This document shows positions 16,443 to 24,148 of a DNA stretch of 40,744 nt, in pieces. Source of the stretch: Syntrophobacteraceae bacterium (GTDB taxonomy: Bacteria > Desulfobacterota > Syntrophobacteria > Syntrophobacterales > Syntrophobacteraceae). The stretch lies in NCBI GenBank assembly GCA_031292215.1, contig JARLHO010000126.1:1-40744 (forward strand). The letters run 5' to 3'. A model generated the notes under the pieces. It was given only the letters and a program-made list of their open reading frames with translations. It made no database searches and was not told where the DNA came from. A program made the translations under genes and the position numbers. Within the stretch, counting starts at the first letter, position 1, and the number at the start of each line of letters is the position of its first letter.

Positions 16443-16473
16443 CCCCGGGAAGGGCAAAGGCCTCCTCCCGGGG
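16443..16473 (+). other. Strong GC hairpin between ALDH and the small ORF
   Basis: CCCCGGGA (16443-16450) and TCCCGGGG (16466-16473) form a perfect 8-bp stem. No T tract follows, so it is more likely an mRNA-stability or attenuation structure than a full terminator. The decayed downstream copy lost precisely the segment beginning in this hairpin. Confidence 0.55.
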
Positions 16474-16513
16474 CATCCATAATCGGGCCAGACATTGAAG
16501 AGGAGATGAGCGA

Positions 16514-16732
16514 TTGATCACTTTGGACTCAAAGGTCGAGGACTTGGTTAAGATTCCCGGCGTACTGACCTACTGTATCACCCAAGGGGTTTCTCTTATC
16601 ACCTGCTCGGACGTATTTCCCGACACTCTGGCAAAGCTATTGGAAATTAAGAAGGTTAAGGAACCGGGTACATTTGTGGCGCGATTAAACGATTACTTGC
16701 AAAATTTGCAAAAACAACCTCCCGGAAAGTAA
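16514..16732 (+). CDS. Small 72-residue conserved-looking protein next to ALDH
   Basis: Function unknown. It starts with TTG at 16514, preceded by GAGGAG; no in-frame ATG or GTG is better placed. The sequence has a short helix (SKVEDLVKIPGVLTYC), ITQGVSLITCSD with two Cys 11 residues apart, and a C-terminal helix with a Lys/Gln-rich tail. The N-terminal half resembles small DUF1858-like helical domains only loosely. It follows the aldehyde dehydrogenase by 81 bases, and a fragment of it was duplicated together with the ALDH 3' end, which indicates that the two were a unit. Confidence 0.6.
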   Translation: MITLDSKVEDLVKIPGVLTYCITQGVSLITCSDVFPDTLAKLLEIKKVKEPGTFVARLNDYLQNLQKQPPGK

Positions 16733-16863
16733 AACAAACAACGATCCGGTGGCAGATGTTGCGGGGCGTACAAACGATTGGCGACCAATTTCAATTCCAA
16801 ATGAACCTTTTCGCGGTCGAGATGGCAGACATTTACCACTGGTCCTAACATTGGAGATTCAAG

Positions 16864-17484
16864 ATGATCCAGACAAAGAACAAAAGGCAAAGAGCAAGCG
16901 TTGCGTTACGGCGGGTGCAGTCCGGTATCCTTCGGGTAAAAGCCCCAACGAGGGAAACGGGGGCAAAGTTTAGCCGGGAGCAGTTCGAGGTGCTGATGAA
17001 ATGTTCCGACAGGCAAGACATGACGGAGTGGAACGAGTGGAGAAAACATAATCCGAATCAAGGCGTCGTGCTCCAAGACGTTAATATCGCGGGGGCCCAC
17101 CTGCGGGGGGCCGATTTTGGAAAGGCGGATTTTCGCGGCGCAAACCTGCGAGGAGCAGATCTTAGCGGCGCCAGGCTCTACGACTTCAATCGGCGCTGGA
17201 CAGATCTTAGCGGTGCAGATTTTAGCGAAGCCGATCTTTGCGGAACCGATTTTCGGGGGGCCGACCTGCGGGGAGCAAACTTTAGTCGAGCGTATCTTTA
17301 TTACACCAATTTAAGCTGGACCGATCTGAGCGGCGCCAACTTCAACGGCGCCGACCTTTGGGCTTTTCTCTTCCGGGCCAATCTTACTTCGGTCGACCTC
17401 AGCCGGTCCAATAGAAGCTCTAAGCTTCCAGCGTATTACCCGGACGATTGCGTTCATGAACAGGAACGAATTAAAGCTTTTTAA
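16864..17484 (+). CDS. Pentapeptide-repeat protein
   Basis: A 206-residue protein. Residues 1-55 are basic then helical (MTEWNEWRKHNPN, a typical lead-in). From about 70 to 190 there are tandem A(D/N)(L/F)XX repeats such as LRGADFGKADFRGANLRGADLSGA, forming a quadrilateral beta-helix, with a few Trp/Tyr-rich turns (RRWTDLSGADF, YYTNLSWTDLSGANF). No enzymatic domain is fused. It differs from the protein at 4465 in lacking the DUF4388 tail. ATG 16864 has GGAG about nine bases upstream. Its role is unknown; some pentapeptide proteins mimic DNA, but nothing here shows that. Confidence 0.78.
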   Translation: MIQTKNKRQRASVALRRVQSGILRVKAPTRETGAKFSREQFEVLMKCSDRQDMTEWNEWRKHNPNQGVVLQDVNIAGAHLRGADFGKADFRGANLRGADLSGARLYDFNRRWTDLSGADFSEADLCGTDFRGADLRGANFSRAYLYYTNLSWTDLSGANFNGADLWAFLFRANLTSVDLSRSNRSSKLPAYYPDDCVHEQERIKAF

Positions 17485-17533
17485 AGCCCGGATCAAACCA
17501 TATTCCACTATTTCAAAAAAAGCTGGAGCACAA

Positions 17534-17749
17534 ATGGGGTCGTCTAAGACCGAAATTGTCCCCGGGAAGGTAATCGCGATAAACAAAGGCGCGGTTGCGG
17601 CTAAAGTCATAATCGATACCGGAGACGGCTCCATTATCACGCACATAGTAGCGATCGATGATGTCTACGATCTTAACATCGCCAAGGGTGACGAGATTTT
17701 CACCGTGGTAAGAGGTAAGAGCATGCGGTTAATGAAAAAGTTTTCCTGA
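17534..17749 (+). CDS. Mop/TOBE-domain molybdate-binding protein (molbindin-like)
   Basis: A 71-residue protein made of one Mop/TOBE beta-barrel: PGKVIAINKGAVAAKVIIDTGDGSIITHIV, then a helix-strand with LNIAKGDEIFTVVRGKSMRLM. Molbindins of this size oligomerise and bind molybdate or tungstate for storage or homeostasis. ATG 17534 with GGAG nine bases upstream gives the usual length; an ATG at 17456 would overlap the preceding gene and add a non-conserved extension. Proximity to nifV (6 kb) is compatible with molybdenum use by nitrogenase, but the two are not in one operon. Confidence 0.78.
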   Translation: MGSSKTEIVPGKVIAINKGAVAAKVIIDTGDGSIITHIVAIDDVYDLNIAKGDEIFTVVRGKSMRLMKKFS

Positions 17750-17831
17750 AGCGATAAACGGTGCATTGAGTCACTGGCTGATGTCGATTCTCGGGCAAAG
17801 CCCTTTAAGGCTGCCTTAATGAAAAATTCCT

Positions 17832-18089
17832 CAGCGAGTACGACCCGGGAGGAGGTGTCCGGACAAGGGAGATAAACCGGGCGTTCAAGGTGGCCAAGGG
17901 CATCGAAACCGGCCGTATATGGGTCAACAATTACAACAGCCTGCTGGCGCACAGTCCATTTGGAGGGTACAAAAAATCAGGCACAGGCAGGGAAACCCGC
18001 AAGATGATATTGGATCATTATGCCCAAACGAAGAACATTTTCGTGAGTTTGAACGGAAACAAGGTTGGACTGTATTAAGGGTCGCAATC
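17832..18089 (+). pseudogene. Duplicated 3' end of the aldehyde dehydrogenase
   Basis: Bases 17832-18089 repeat 16186-16443 with no gap (constant offset 1646) and a modest number of substitutions. The copy keeps an open frame for the last roughly 80 ALDH residues (SPFGGYKKSGTGRE and the C-terminal GNKVGLY) and the same stop, but lacks the catalytic Cys and Glu. It is therefore non-functional. It arose by local duplication, with the pentapeptide and Mop genes between the copies. Confidence 0.9.
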
Positions 18090-18180
18090 TTGAAAATTCC
18101 CGACGTACCGGCCTACTGTATCACCCGGGGGGGTTCTCTTATCACCTGATCGGAGCGAGTCGGTGGCAAATGTTGCGCTG
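18090..18180 (+). pseudogene. Duplicated, deletion-scarred copy of the small ORF
   Basis: Bases about 18091-18158 match about 16548-16615 (ATTCCCG-CGTAC, CTACTGTATCACCC, TCTCTTATCACCTG), then CGGTGGCAAATGTTGCG at about 18163 matches 16749. Relative to the parent, 103 bases (starting in the GC hairpin) and then about 130 bases are missing, so the copy has lost its start and is out of frame. Confidence 0.75.
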
Positions 18181-18618
18181 AAGCTGAGTACCTGGCTGTG
18201 GAGAGGGAGTGGTCGAAGAAAGAATCCCCCGCCTTGGGGCAAAACTTTTTGCAAGAGCCATAGAGCTTTGCGAAAACAGGGAATAATAAGAAAATCGACT
18301 TGATCCAGGTGCGAGGAATGATGAAGCAAGCCAACCCGGACCTTTTCGAGGAGTTTTTGGAGAAGATCATCACAGACAAGGTGTGAGCAGCGTCGAGCTG
18401 CCGCCTTGATTACGTTGACTTCTAGTGAACGGCCGTCACTATTTTGTCAATGTTTTTTTATTGTTGTGTCATCCTTTCGAAGTGACGATTTAAGACCAAG
18501 GTCAAAGCATTCGCGATAATGAGGCGGGCCATAGCCTGAAGCACGATGGAGTTTTCCTCGCACTCCAGGGCTTGCTGTCGACCCCGGTTGCCGTGTAGCG
18601 CTTCCGGCTTCCGATAAC
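18181..18618. other. Degenerate region with a possible gene remnant
   Basis: No intact gene was seen. A plus-strand frame ending at TGA near 18386 reads NKKIDLIQVRGMMKQANPDL then FEEFLEKIITDKV, which looks protein-like and is preceded by an in-frame stop (LGQNFLQEP-stop). It may be the tail of a decayed gene of unknown family. The rest is unassigned. Confidence 0.35.
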
Positions 18619-18895
18619 AGGTCCCATAGGGTGCTTACAATTACCCACACATGCGCCCACCTATCTCCTTTTGCAAAGTTGCAAATAAGGGGGGGCGAGC
18701 GAGCCCAGCCGGTCCATGCGCGTCATTGCAAGCGGCTGGAGAGTAAATCCCCCCAACCCCCCTTTGCAAAAAAAGGGGAGCGATCGGGCCAAGCCCCTTT
18801 CCCGGGAGTCTCCGCTAAGGGGTAAGTGGGCGTATGTGTGGGTAATTGTCAGCATAGGGTGGGCGGGTCTTATCGCGCCCGCCACCTCAATGGGG
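18619..18895. repeat. Left arm of a 49-bp inverted repeat, split by MITE copy 2
   Basis: With the 219-bp element and one copy of its target duplication removed, 18619-18633 joined to 18862-18895 is a 49-bp sequence. It matches the reverse complement of 19528-19576 at 46 of 49 positions. Within it, GTGGGCGGGT...CCCGCCAC forms a small hairpin, as in REP elements. Confidence 0.85.
18634..18852. mobile_element. MITE-like palindromic element, copy 2 (219 bp)
   Basis: Terminal inverted repeats start CTTACAATTACCCACACATG and end with the near-exact reverse complement CATATGTGTGGGTAATTGTCAG-like terminus at 18831-18852. Flanking 9-bp direct repeats CATAGGGTG at 18625-18633 and 18853-18861 are an exact target-site duplication. 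It has no coding capacity of its own. It inserted into the left arm of the inverted repeat around the GAF/response-regulator pair. Confidence 0.92.
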
Positions 18896-18924
18896 AACGA
18901 CTCGTTTCGGTCCACGCTGCATTG

Positions 18925-19128
18925 ATGCAGTTTAGAGCCAAAAGCATCCAGGAATTATTGGACTATGCCCTTCATGAAGCGATAGCACTCACCGCCGCAA
19001 AGTCGGGTATATTTGGCTTCTATAAACGGATTGGGGGACGCCATGCGATAGTTGCTTTTGAGAAAGCATCTTCGGGAGCCTGCGTGATGGAGTGGACGAC
19101 AAATCAAGCCAGAGAGGATAGGCAATGA
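18925..19128 (+). pseudogene. GAF-domain fragment (sensor kinase remnant)
   Basis: A 67-residue frame. MQFRAKSIQELLDYALHEAIALT matches the N-terminal helix of GAF domains in sensor histidine kinases (often QELLDYALEEAIALTGSKIGY), followed by SGIFGFYKRIG. After that the sequence leaves the GAF pattern. No kinase domain follows, so this is a truncated sensor or, less likely, a small stand-alone protein. Its stop TGA overlaps the ATG of the response regulator (ATGA at 19125-19128), an arrangement expected for a kinase-regulator pair whose kinase part was deleted. Confidence 0.55.
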
Positions 19129-19508
19129 ACAACAGGCGGATAATGGTCGTAGATGACGAGGTCTCCATCTGCGAAATGATGAAACGGGCATTTACTGGGT
19201 CAGGTTTTGAGGTTGAGACTGCGGGCAGCGCCGAAAAAGCGATCGAGCTGATCAAGTCATACAAGTACCTGGTGTTCTTTCTGGATTTAAACCTTCCTGG
19301 AATGAACGGCATTGAACTCTGTCGGTCTATCCGGAAAGATAATCCACTTACGATCACCTACGCGGTCACCGGGTACGCGCGCATTTTCGAAGCCTTCGAC
19401 TGCAGGGATGCCGGGTTTGAAGACTATTTCACCAAGCCGGTGGCGATAAAGACACTGCTTCAGGCGGCTGAAAATGCCTTTCAAAAGCTCGAACGCTGGG
19501 GAACGTAG
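19125..19508 (+). CDS. Single-domain response regulator (CheY-like receiver)
   Basis: A 127-residue receiver domain with all key residues: acidic Asp10/Asp11, phosphoacceptor Asp54 in FFLDLNLPGMNG, Thr82 in AVTGY and Lys104 in FTKP. There is no output domain, so it acts by protein-protein contact or as a phosphorelay intermediate. GAGGATAGGC precedes ATG 19125. It overlaps a GAF fragment and both are bracketed by a 49-bp inverted repeat. With the cognate kinase apparently truncated, it may be an orphan regulator. Confidence 0.88.
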   Translation: MNNRRIMVVDDEVSICEMMKRAFTGSGFEVETAGSAEKAIELIKSYKYLVFFLDLNLPGMNGIELCRSIRKDNPLTITYAVTGYARIFEAFDCRDAGFEDYFTKPVAIKTLLQAAENAFQKLERWGT

Positions 19509-19527
19509 ATATATAATATGAGGTGTA

Positions 19528-19576
19528 CCCCATTGAGGCGGCGGGTGCGATAAGACCCGCCCACCCTATAGGACCT
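19528..19576. repeat. Right arm of the 49-bp inverted repeat
   Basis: It is the reverse complement of the reconstructed left arm (18619-18633 plus 18862-18895) with 3 mismatches. It begins 19 bases after the response-regulator stop, and the internal GCGGGT...ACCCGC stem could serve as a terminator-like hairpin. Confidence 0.85.
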
Positions 19577-20109
19577 TTGATCGGTTTAAATCGGCACTGG
19601 CGAAGAATATTACGCAGGAAAGGGTCGTGTGGCGCCCTTACCGTGAAGCAATCTCCAGAGCTTGCCAACGCCAACCGGGAAGCTCACATTATGACGATGG
19701 GGATTAAATTATCGAGTAATCGTTGCAATGGTTCCCATTCACGCCTCCACTGCTCCTACATTTTGCCGTCCCCCCATTCTCACCATTGACTAGAGGCACA
19801 CTGCCCGACCACGGTGGCACACCGCCCGACGATGATGCCCCCCCACCGCCAAAGGCAGTGGCGTCCCCGGCGAAGCAATCCCGACAGCGGTGGCACACCG
19901 CCCCGACAGCGGTGGCACACCGCCCCGACAGCGGTGGCACACCGCCCTGACAGCGGTGGCGCACCGCCCCGACCTTGCAGCGGGTGCAACCGCTTCTTAA
20001 GTTGGCTGACAGAAGCATTCGATATGAGGCCGGCTCGGGATGGAGGCCGCCCGACGATCATTGCCCCCGGCTATTTTGACTTTCTTTTCCGCTCTTGCAG
20101 GATTTACCC
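19577..20109. other. Leader region upstream of nuoA
   Basis: About 530 bases without a gene. They contain a palindromic 22-bp tandem array (listed separately) and degenerate upstream copies at about 19796-19845 (GGCACACTGCCCGACCACGG and similar). The nuo promoter should lie here, but no clear -35/-10 or -24/-12 element was identified. Confidence 0.5.
19883..19970. repeat. Four tandem 22-bp palindromic units upstream of nuoA
   Basis: Units at 19883-19904, 19905-19926, 19927-19948 and 19949-19970 are identical apart from one base at the end of unit 3 and one within unit 4. Each contains the self-complementary core GCGGTGGCACACCGC (GCGGTG / CACCGC around GCA). The array ends 139 bases before the nuoA ATG. 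It could be a multi-site operator, a run of RNA hairpins in the leader, or a neutral tandem repeat. It is not a CRISPR: there are no spacers. Confidence 0.92.
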
Positions 20110-20505
20110 ATGAACGGTTCCCCTGTTTTATGGCCGCTGGTTGTCTACATCGCCGCCGTGGTGCTCATGGTCGCCTTCATGCTGACTCTTTCCGCACTGC
20201 TTGGCGAGCGCCATAAAGAAACCAGGGCTTCTGGCGAACCCTACGAATCCGGGATAGTTTCCACCGGCTCGGCCCGATTGCGCTTTCATGCCGGTTTTTA
20301 TCTCATGGCCATGTTTTTCGTTATTTTCGACCTCGAAGCGGCATTTATCTACGCGTACGCGGTGGCGTTTCGAAAACTTGGCTGGGCCGGGTATGTAGAG
20401 ATGGTGGTGTTTATCGCAATTCTTGCCGCCGCGCTATTCTATCTCTTCAGGCTTGGAGCGCTCGACTGGAAAACGCCCAGGCAAAAGGAGAGCATAAGAA
20501 GTTAA
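20110..20505 (+). CDS. nuoA: NADH-quinone oxidoreductase subunit A
   Basis: A 131-residue membrane subunit at the heel of the proton-pumping arm of complex I. Three transmembrane segments are visible: about 8-32, 65-85 (FYLMAMFFVIFDLEAAFIYA) and 95-118. The conserved EPYESGI loop (about 40-46) and FDLEAAFIYA with its functional acidic residues are present. ATG 20110 has AGGA eight bases before it; the in-frame frame extends five codons upstream without a start signal. It is the first gene of the nuo operon and is followed after 27 bases by a CBS-domain gene. Confidence 0.93.
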   Translation: MNGSPVLWPLVVYIAAVVLMVAFMLTLSALLGERHKETRASGEPYESGIVSTGSARLRFHAGFYLMAMFFVIFDLEAAFIYAYAVAFRKLGWAGYVEMVVFIAILAAALFYLFRLGALDWKTPRQKESIRS

Positions 20506-20532
20506 CGCGACCCGAAAAAGAGGAAAAGGCGG

Positions 20533-20985
20533 GTGCAAAACGTAAGGGATGTTTTAAGGCACAAGGGTTCGAAGGTCTATTCGATAGGCCCCGAAGACAG
20601 CGTCTACGATGCTCTAAGGCTTATGGCGGACAATAACGTCGGGGCGCTTGTGGTCTTCGAAGGTGAGCGAATGGTCGGGATCATTACAGAGCGCGATTAT
20701 GCCCGCAAGGTCGTTTTGCTTGACAGGCTCTCGAAGGAAACGAAGGTAGAGGAGATCATGACCGTCGATATTCGTACGGTGACGCCTTCAACGGACCTCG
20801 AAGAGTGCATGGAACTGTTCACCGCAAAGCGCGTTCGCCACCTGCCGGTAATCGAAGGCGACCGGGTAGCCGGCATCATATCGATAGGCGATGCGGTAAA
20901 GGGTGTCATCGACCACCACGAGAGCACGATCGAGCAGTTGGAAGGCTATATCAAAGGACAGCACGCCAGGCGGAATCAAAGCTAG
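20533..20985 (+). CDS. Two-CBS-domain protein inside the nuo operon
   Basis: A 150-residue protein of two tandem CBS motifs: about residues 8-60 (VYSIGPEDSVYDALRLMADNNVGALVV, MVGIITERDYARKV) and about 75-128 (TVTPSTDLEECMELFTAKRVRHLPVIEGDRVAGIISIGD). This Bateman module binds adenosyl nucleotides such as AMP, ATP or NAD-related ligands and could sense energy state. It starts with GTG, with AGGAAAAGG upstream. It lies between nuoA and nuoB on the same strand, unlike the usual nuoA-nuoB junction, so it is co-transcribed with complex I. A regulatory role on the complex is inference; free-standing CBS proteins of this type are also common elsewhere. Confidence 0.88.
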   Translation: MQNVRDVLRHKGSKVYSIGPEDSVYDALRLMADNNVGALVVFEGERMVGIITERDYARKVVLLDRLSKETKVEEIMTVDIRTVTPSTDLEECMELFTAKRVRHLPVIEGDRVAGIISIGDAVKGVIDHHESTIEQLEGYIKGQHARRNQS

Positions 20986-21040
20986 AGTCGAGCCTGCCTG
21001 AAGTGAGCCTGTATCGGGGATGGATAAGGGAGATCGTATC

Positions 21041-21703
21041 ATGCGCTGGCGGTTTAGCCGCGTTGACAAGCCTTCACGCAGACCCGAAGCAGTTTCGGTC
21101 GACGAAACCGTGGGCTCCAACCTGCTTTTGAGCCGGCTGGAAGACATGGTGGCCTGGGGGCGGAAAAATTCCATCTGGCCGTTTAATTTCGGCCTGTCGT
21201 GCTGCTATGTCGAAATGGCGGGAAGTATCACGAGCCGCTACGATATCGCCCGTTTCGGCGCCGAGGTCATTCGGGGGACCCCCCGCGAATCCGATCTCAT
21301 GGTCATTGCGGGCACGCCGTTCATAAAGTGCGCCCCGATCATACTGAGGCTCTACGAACAGATGATGGAACCGCGCTGGGTGATATCGATGGGCTCCTGC
21401 GCAAACTCGGGGGGCATGTACGACATTTACTCCGTCGTGCAGGGGGTGGATAAGATCCTTCCGGTGGATGTGTACGTTCCGGGCTGCCCGCCAAGTCCGG
21501 GGGCCTTCATGGAGGGCCTCATCATGCTCCAAAACGCGATTGCCGTGCAAAGACGACCCCTTAGCTGGGTTGCCGGTCGGCAGTCCATCGCAAGACCCCC
21601 GCTTCCGTCGATGAAAGACCGTAAGCGGGAAGAACGCAGCAGGATGACGGTTCTGCCGAACCCGGACATCGTTTACCCCGGGAAGGGAAAAAGCGATGAA
21701 TAG
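21041..21703 (+). CDS. nuoB: NADH-quinone oxidoreductase subunit B
   Basis: A 220-residue subunit carrying the terminal [4Fe-4S] cluster N2 that reduces quinone. Ligands are visible: adjacent Cys54-Cys55 in LSCCYVEM, Cys120 in GSCANSGG and Cys149 in PGCPPSP. The start at ATG 21041 has GGGAG nine bases upstream; an ATG at 21020 would add seven residues and lacks a good site. The C-terminus is extended by about 45 charged residues. The last codons overlap the nuoCD start by 8 bases (ATGAATAG). Confidence 0.93.
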   Translation: MRWRFSRVDKPSRRPEAVSVDETVGSNLLLSRLEDMVAWGRKNSIWPFNFGLSCCYVEMAGSITSRYDIARFGAEVIRGTPRESDLMVIAGTPFIKCAPIILRLYEQMMEPRWVISMGSCANSGGMYDIYSVVQGVDKILPVDVYVPGCPPSPGAFMEGLIMLQNAIAVQRRPLSWVAGRQSIARPPLPSMKDRKREERSRMTVLPNPDIVYPGKGKSDE

Positions 21704-23444
21704 TCAGGCCACCATCCTTGACGAGCTAAAGGAGCGGTTTGGCGCCGCAGTTCTTGCCGAGCAGCCTGCGCGGGACGCCGTCCCCACCCTGTGGGTCGAA
21801 AGCGGGGAAGTGCGCTCGGTCCTGAAATATTTAAAATCCGAAACAACTGCGCCTTACAGGATGCTCTACGACCTTACCGCCATCGACGAGCGGCTGCGGT
21901 CTCATCGCGACGGCCAGCCCGAAGCCGACTTTAGCGTTATCTACCACCTGCTGTCTTTGGATCGCAACGCGGACATAAGGGTCAAGACGCCCCTTAAGGG
22001 CGAATACCCCTCCCTTTGGACCATTACGGATTTGTGGAGTTCGGCGGACTGGTACGAACGAGAAGTGTGGGACATGTTCGGAATCGTATTTGAAGGGCGA
22101 ACGGGGCTTCGGCGCATACTCCTGCCCCCGGGCTGGGAGGGTCATCCTCTTCGCAAGGAACACCCTGCGCGGGCGACCGAGATGGAGCCTTTCAGCCTGC
22201 CCCCCGAGCGCCAGGAAAGTGCGCAGGAAGCCCTGAGGTTCCGTCCCGAGGAATGGGGGCTAACAGGCCGGGGGGAAGACACCGACCTCATGTTTTTAAA
22301 TCTTGGCCCGCAACATCCCGGAGCGCACGGCGTCTTTCGCGTTTTGCTCCAACTGGACGGAGAAGAGATCGTCGGCGCCGTACCCGAGATAGGCTTTCAC
22401 CACCGGGGCGCTGAAAAGATGGCCGAGCGCCAGACCTGGCACACCTTTATCCCCTACACGGACCGGATCGACTATCTGGGCGGGGTGATGAACAACCTGC
22501 CCTATGTGCTGGCCGTCGAAAAACTGGCCGGGATCGAAGTCCCCGACCGGGTCAAGGTAATCCGCGTGATGATGGTCGAATTTTTCCGCATCGCCAGCCA
22601 CCTGGTCTGGTACGGGACATTCGCCCAGGATCTCGGGATGCTCTCCCCTGTCTTTTTCACCTTTAACGACCGCGAGCGGATATTCGATATCGTTAAGGCC
22701 GTAATGGGCGGGCGCATGCATCCGATGTGGTTTCGGATCGGTGGTGTGGCTCAAGACCTGCCCCAAGGCTGGGAAAAAATGGTTCGCGAGTTTTTGCCCT
22801 ACATGGTCCACCGCCTTAAAGAATACGATCGCACGATAATGCGAAACCGGATTTTTAAAGCCCGCACCATGGGAATCGGCAGCTACTCCCTTCCTGAAGC
22901 CATCGAGTGGGGGGTAACCGGACCGGGACTTAGAGCTTGCGGCCTCGCGTGGGACTTAAGAAAGAAGCGGCCGTATTCGGGATACGATCAGTTCGACTTC
23001 GAAATTCCAACGGCAAAGAGCGGCGACTGCTACGGCCGCTCCGTTGTGCGGGTCGAGGAGATGCGCCAAAGCCTTCGGATTATCGAACAGTGCGTAAACA
23101 ACATGCCCCCTGGCTCCTACAAGGCGCTTCACCCCCTGACCACGCCGCCGCTAAAGGAACACGCGCTTCGAGACATCGAGACCCTCATAACGCATTTCCT
23201 GGGGGTTAGCTGGGGGCCCGTCATCCCGCCCGGAGAAGTCTGCGTGGCCATCGAGGCCACAAAGGGGTGGAACAGCTATTACCTGGTAAGCGACGGATCC
23301 ATACACTCGTACCGAACAAGGATCCGCACGCCCTCTTTTGCGCACGTGCAGATGATCCCGCTCATCTGCCGCGGATTTATGGTCGCCGATTTGCTGGCGA
23401 TCCTTGGAAGCATCGACTACGTCATGGCCGACGTTGACCGCTAG
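21696..23444 (+). CDS. nuoCD: Fused NADH-quinone oxidoreductase subunits C and D
   Basis: A 582-residue fusion. Residues about 1-175 are the NuoC (30-kDa) domain: [38 protein letters not shown] and the HPLRKE signature. From about 195 the NuoD (49-kDa) domain follows: [14 protein letters not shown] at the quinone cavity, [22 protein letters not shown], and the C-terminal [11 protein letters not shown]. As a fusion it matches the E. coli arrangement. It forms the connecting domain with NuoB and NuoI that hands electrons to quinone. The intergenic gap to nuoE (226 bases) is the largest in the first half of the operon. Confidence 0.95.
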   Translation: MNSQATILDELKERFGAAVLAEQPARDAVPTLWVESGEVRSVLKYLKSETTAPYRMLYDLTAIDERLRSHRDGQPEADFSVIYHLLSLDRNADIRVKTPLKGEYPSLWTITDLWSSADWYEREVWDMFGIVFEGRTGLRRILLPPGWEGHPLRKEHPARATEMEPFSLPPERQESAQEALRFRPEEWGLTGRGEDTDLMFLNLGPQHPGAHGVFRVLLQLDGEEIVGAVPEIGFHHRGAEKMAERQTWHTFIPYTDRIDYLGGVMNNLPYVLAVEKLAGIEVPDRVKVIRVMMVEFFRIASHLVWYGTFAQDLGMLSPVFFTFNDRERIFDIVKAVMGGRMHPMWFRIGGVAQDLPQGWEKMVREFLPYMVHRLKEYDRTIMRNRIFKARTMGIGSYSLPEAIEWGVTGPGLRACGLAWDLRKKRPYSGYDQFDFEIPTAKSGDCYGRSVVRVEEMRQSLRIIEQCVNNMPPGSYKALHPLTTPPLKEHALRDIETLITHFLGVSWGPVIPPGEVCVAIEATKGWNSYYLVSDGSIHSYRTRIRTPSFAHVQMIPLICRGFMVADLLAILGSIDYVMADVDR

Positions 23445-23670
23445 GCGGCGGCGTGCCGCCGCGGTCAACGCTGCCTGGCCGGGGACGCCGCTGCCTTTGG
23501 CGGCGGCGGGGCCGTTACTAGTCGCGAAGATACCCTTATTTACTTCGCGGCTTCGCTGAGGGCCGACTATAGGTTGGGCTAAGCGCAGCCCGGCAAAAAC
23601 TTTACTTCGCGTCTTCGCGGCTTCGCGTGAGAAAGCTTTTAGTAACAGGAACCGAAAAGGGACCAACAAG
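23445..23670. repeat. nuoCD-nuoE gap with GC-rich repeats
   Basis: Non-coding. GGCGGCGGCGTGCCGCCGC just after the nuoCD stop folds into a strong hairpin, GCCGCTGCCTTTGGCGGC forms a second, and ACTTCGCGGCTTCGCTGAG / CTTCGCGTCTTCGCGGCTT repeats follow. No T tract was seen, so the operon probably reads through. Confidence 0.6.
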
Positions 23671-24135
23671 ATGCTAACCCCGGAAGAATTGACCGAAATC
23701 CAGGCAGAACTTGCCCGCTACGAGCAAAAACGGGGAGGCTGCATCGAAGCGCTAAAAACCGTTCAGCGCCATCGCGGCTGGATATCCGACGAAACCCTGG
23801 CCGAGCTTGCCGACTTTTTGGAAATGACACCCGCTGAGCTGGGTAGCGTTTCGACCTTCTACAACCTCCTATTCCGAAAGCCCGTGGGCCGCCACGTCAT
23901 CCTGGTCTGCACCAGCGTAAGCTGCTGGGTGATGGGAATGGGGGATCTGCTTGAGCATATCGAAAAAAAGCTCGGGATAAATCTTGGCGAAACGACCGCA
24001 GACGGCCGGTTCACGCTGCTCCCCAATGTCTGCCTCGGGGCCTGCGACCGCGCCCCCGTGCTCATGATCGACTCCGATCTTTATGGGGATCCGGACGTGA
24101 AAACGATCGATGAAATTCTGGCCGGCTACGTTTAG
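23671..24135 (+). CDS. nuoE: NADH-quinone oxidoreductase subunit E
   Basis: A 154-residue 24-kDa subunit of the NADH dehydrogenase module. It has a thioredoxin-like fold binding one [2Fe-2S] cluster (N1a) through Cys80 and Cys85 in CTSVSCW and Cys121 and Cys125 in CLGAC. The N-terminal helical part has ALKTVQRHRGWI and VSTFYNLLF, typical for the family. ACCAACAAG precedes ATG 23671 and is only a weak ribosome binding site. Translation probably continues into nuoF, 13 bases downstream. Confidence 0.93.
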   Translation: MLTPEELTEIQAELARYEQKRGGCIEALKTVQRHRGWISDETLAELADFLEMTPAELGSVSTFYNLLFRKPVGRHVILVCTSVSCWVMGMGDLLEHIEKKLGINLGETTADGRFTLLPNVCLGACDRAPVLMIDSDLYGDPDVKTIDEILAGYV

Positions 24136-24148
24136 AGGGCGACCTGGA

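Noticed and set aside
18661-18915. Open frames inside the MITE copies (also near 10000, 10185 and 30484)
   Set aside because: The same nonsense peptides recur in each MITE copy because the DNA repeats; no ribosome binding site or family.
19883-19970. Possible CRISPR array
   Set aside because: The 22-bp units are directly adjacent with no spacers, and no cas gene is present.
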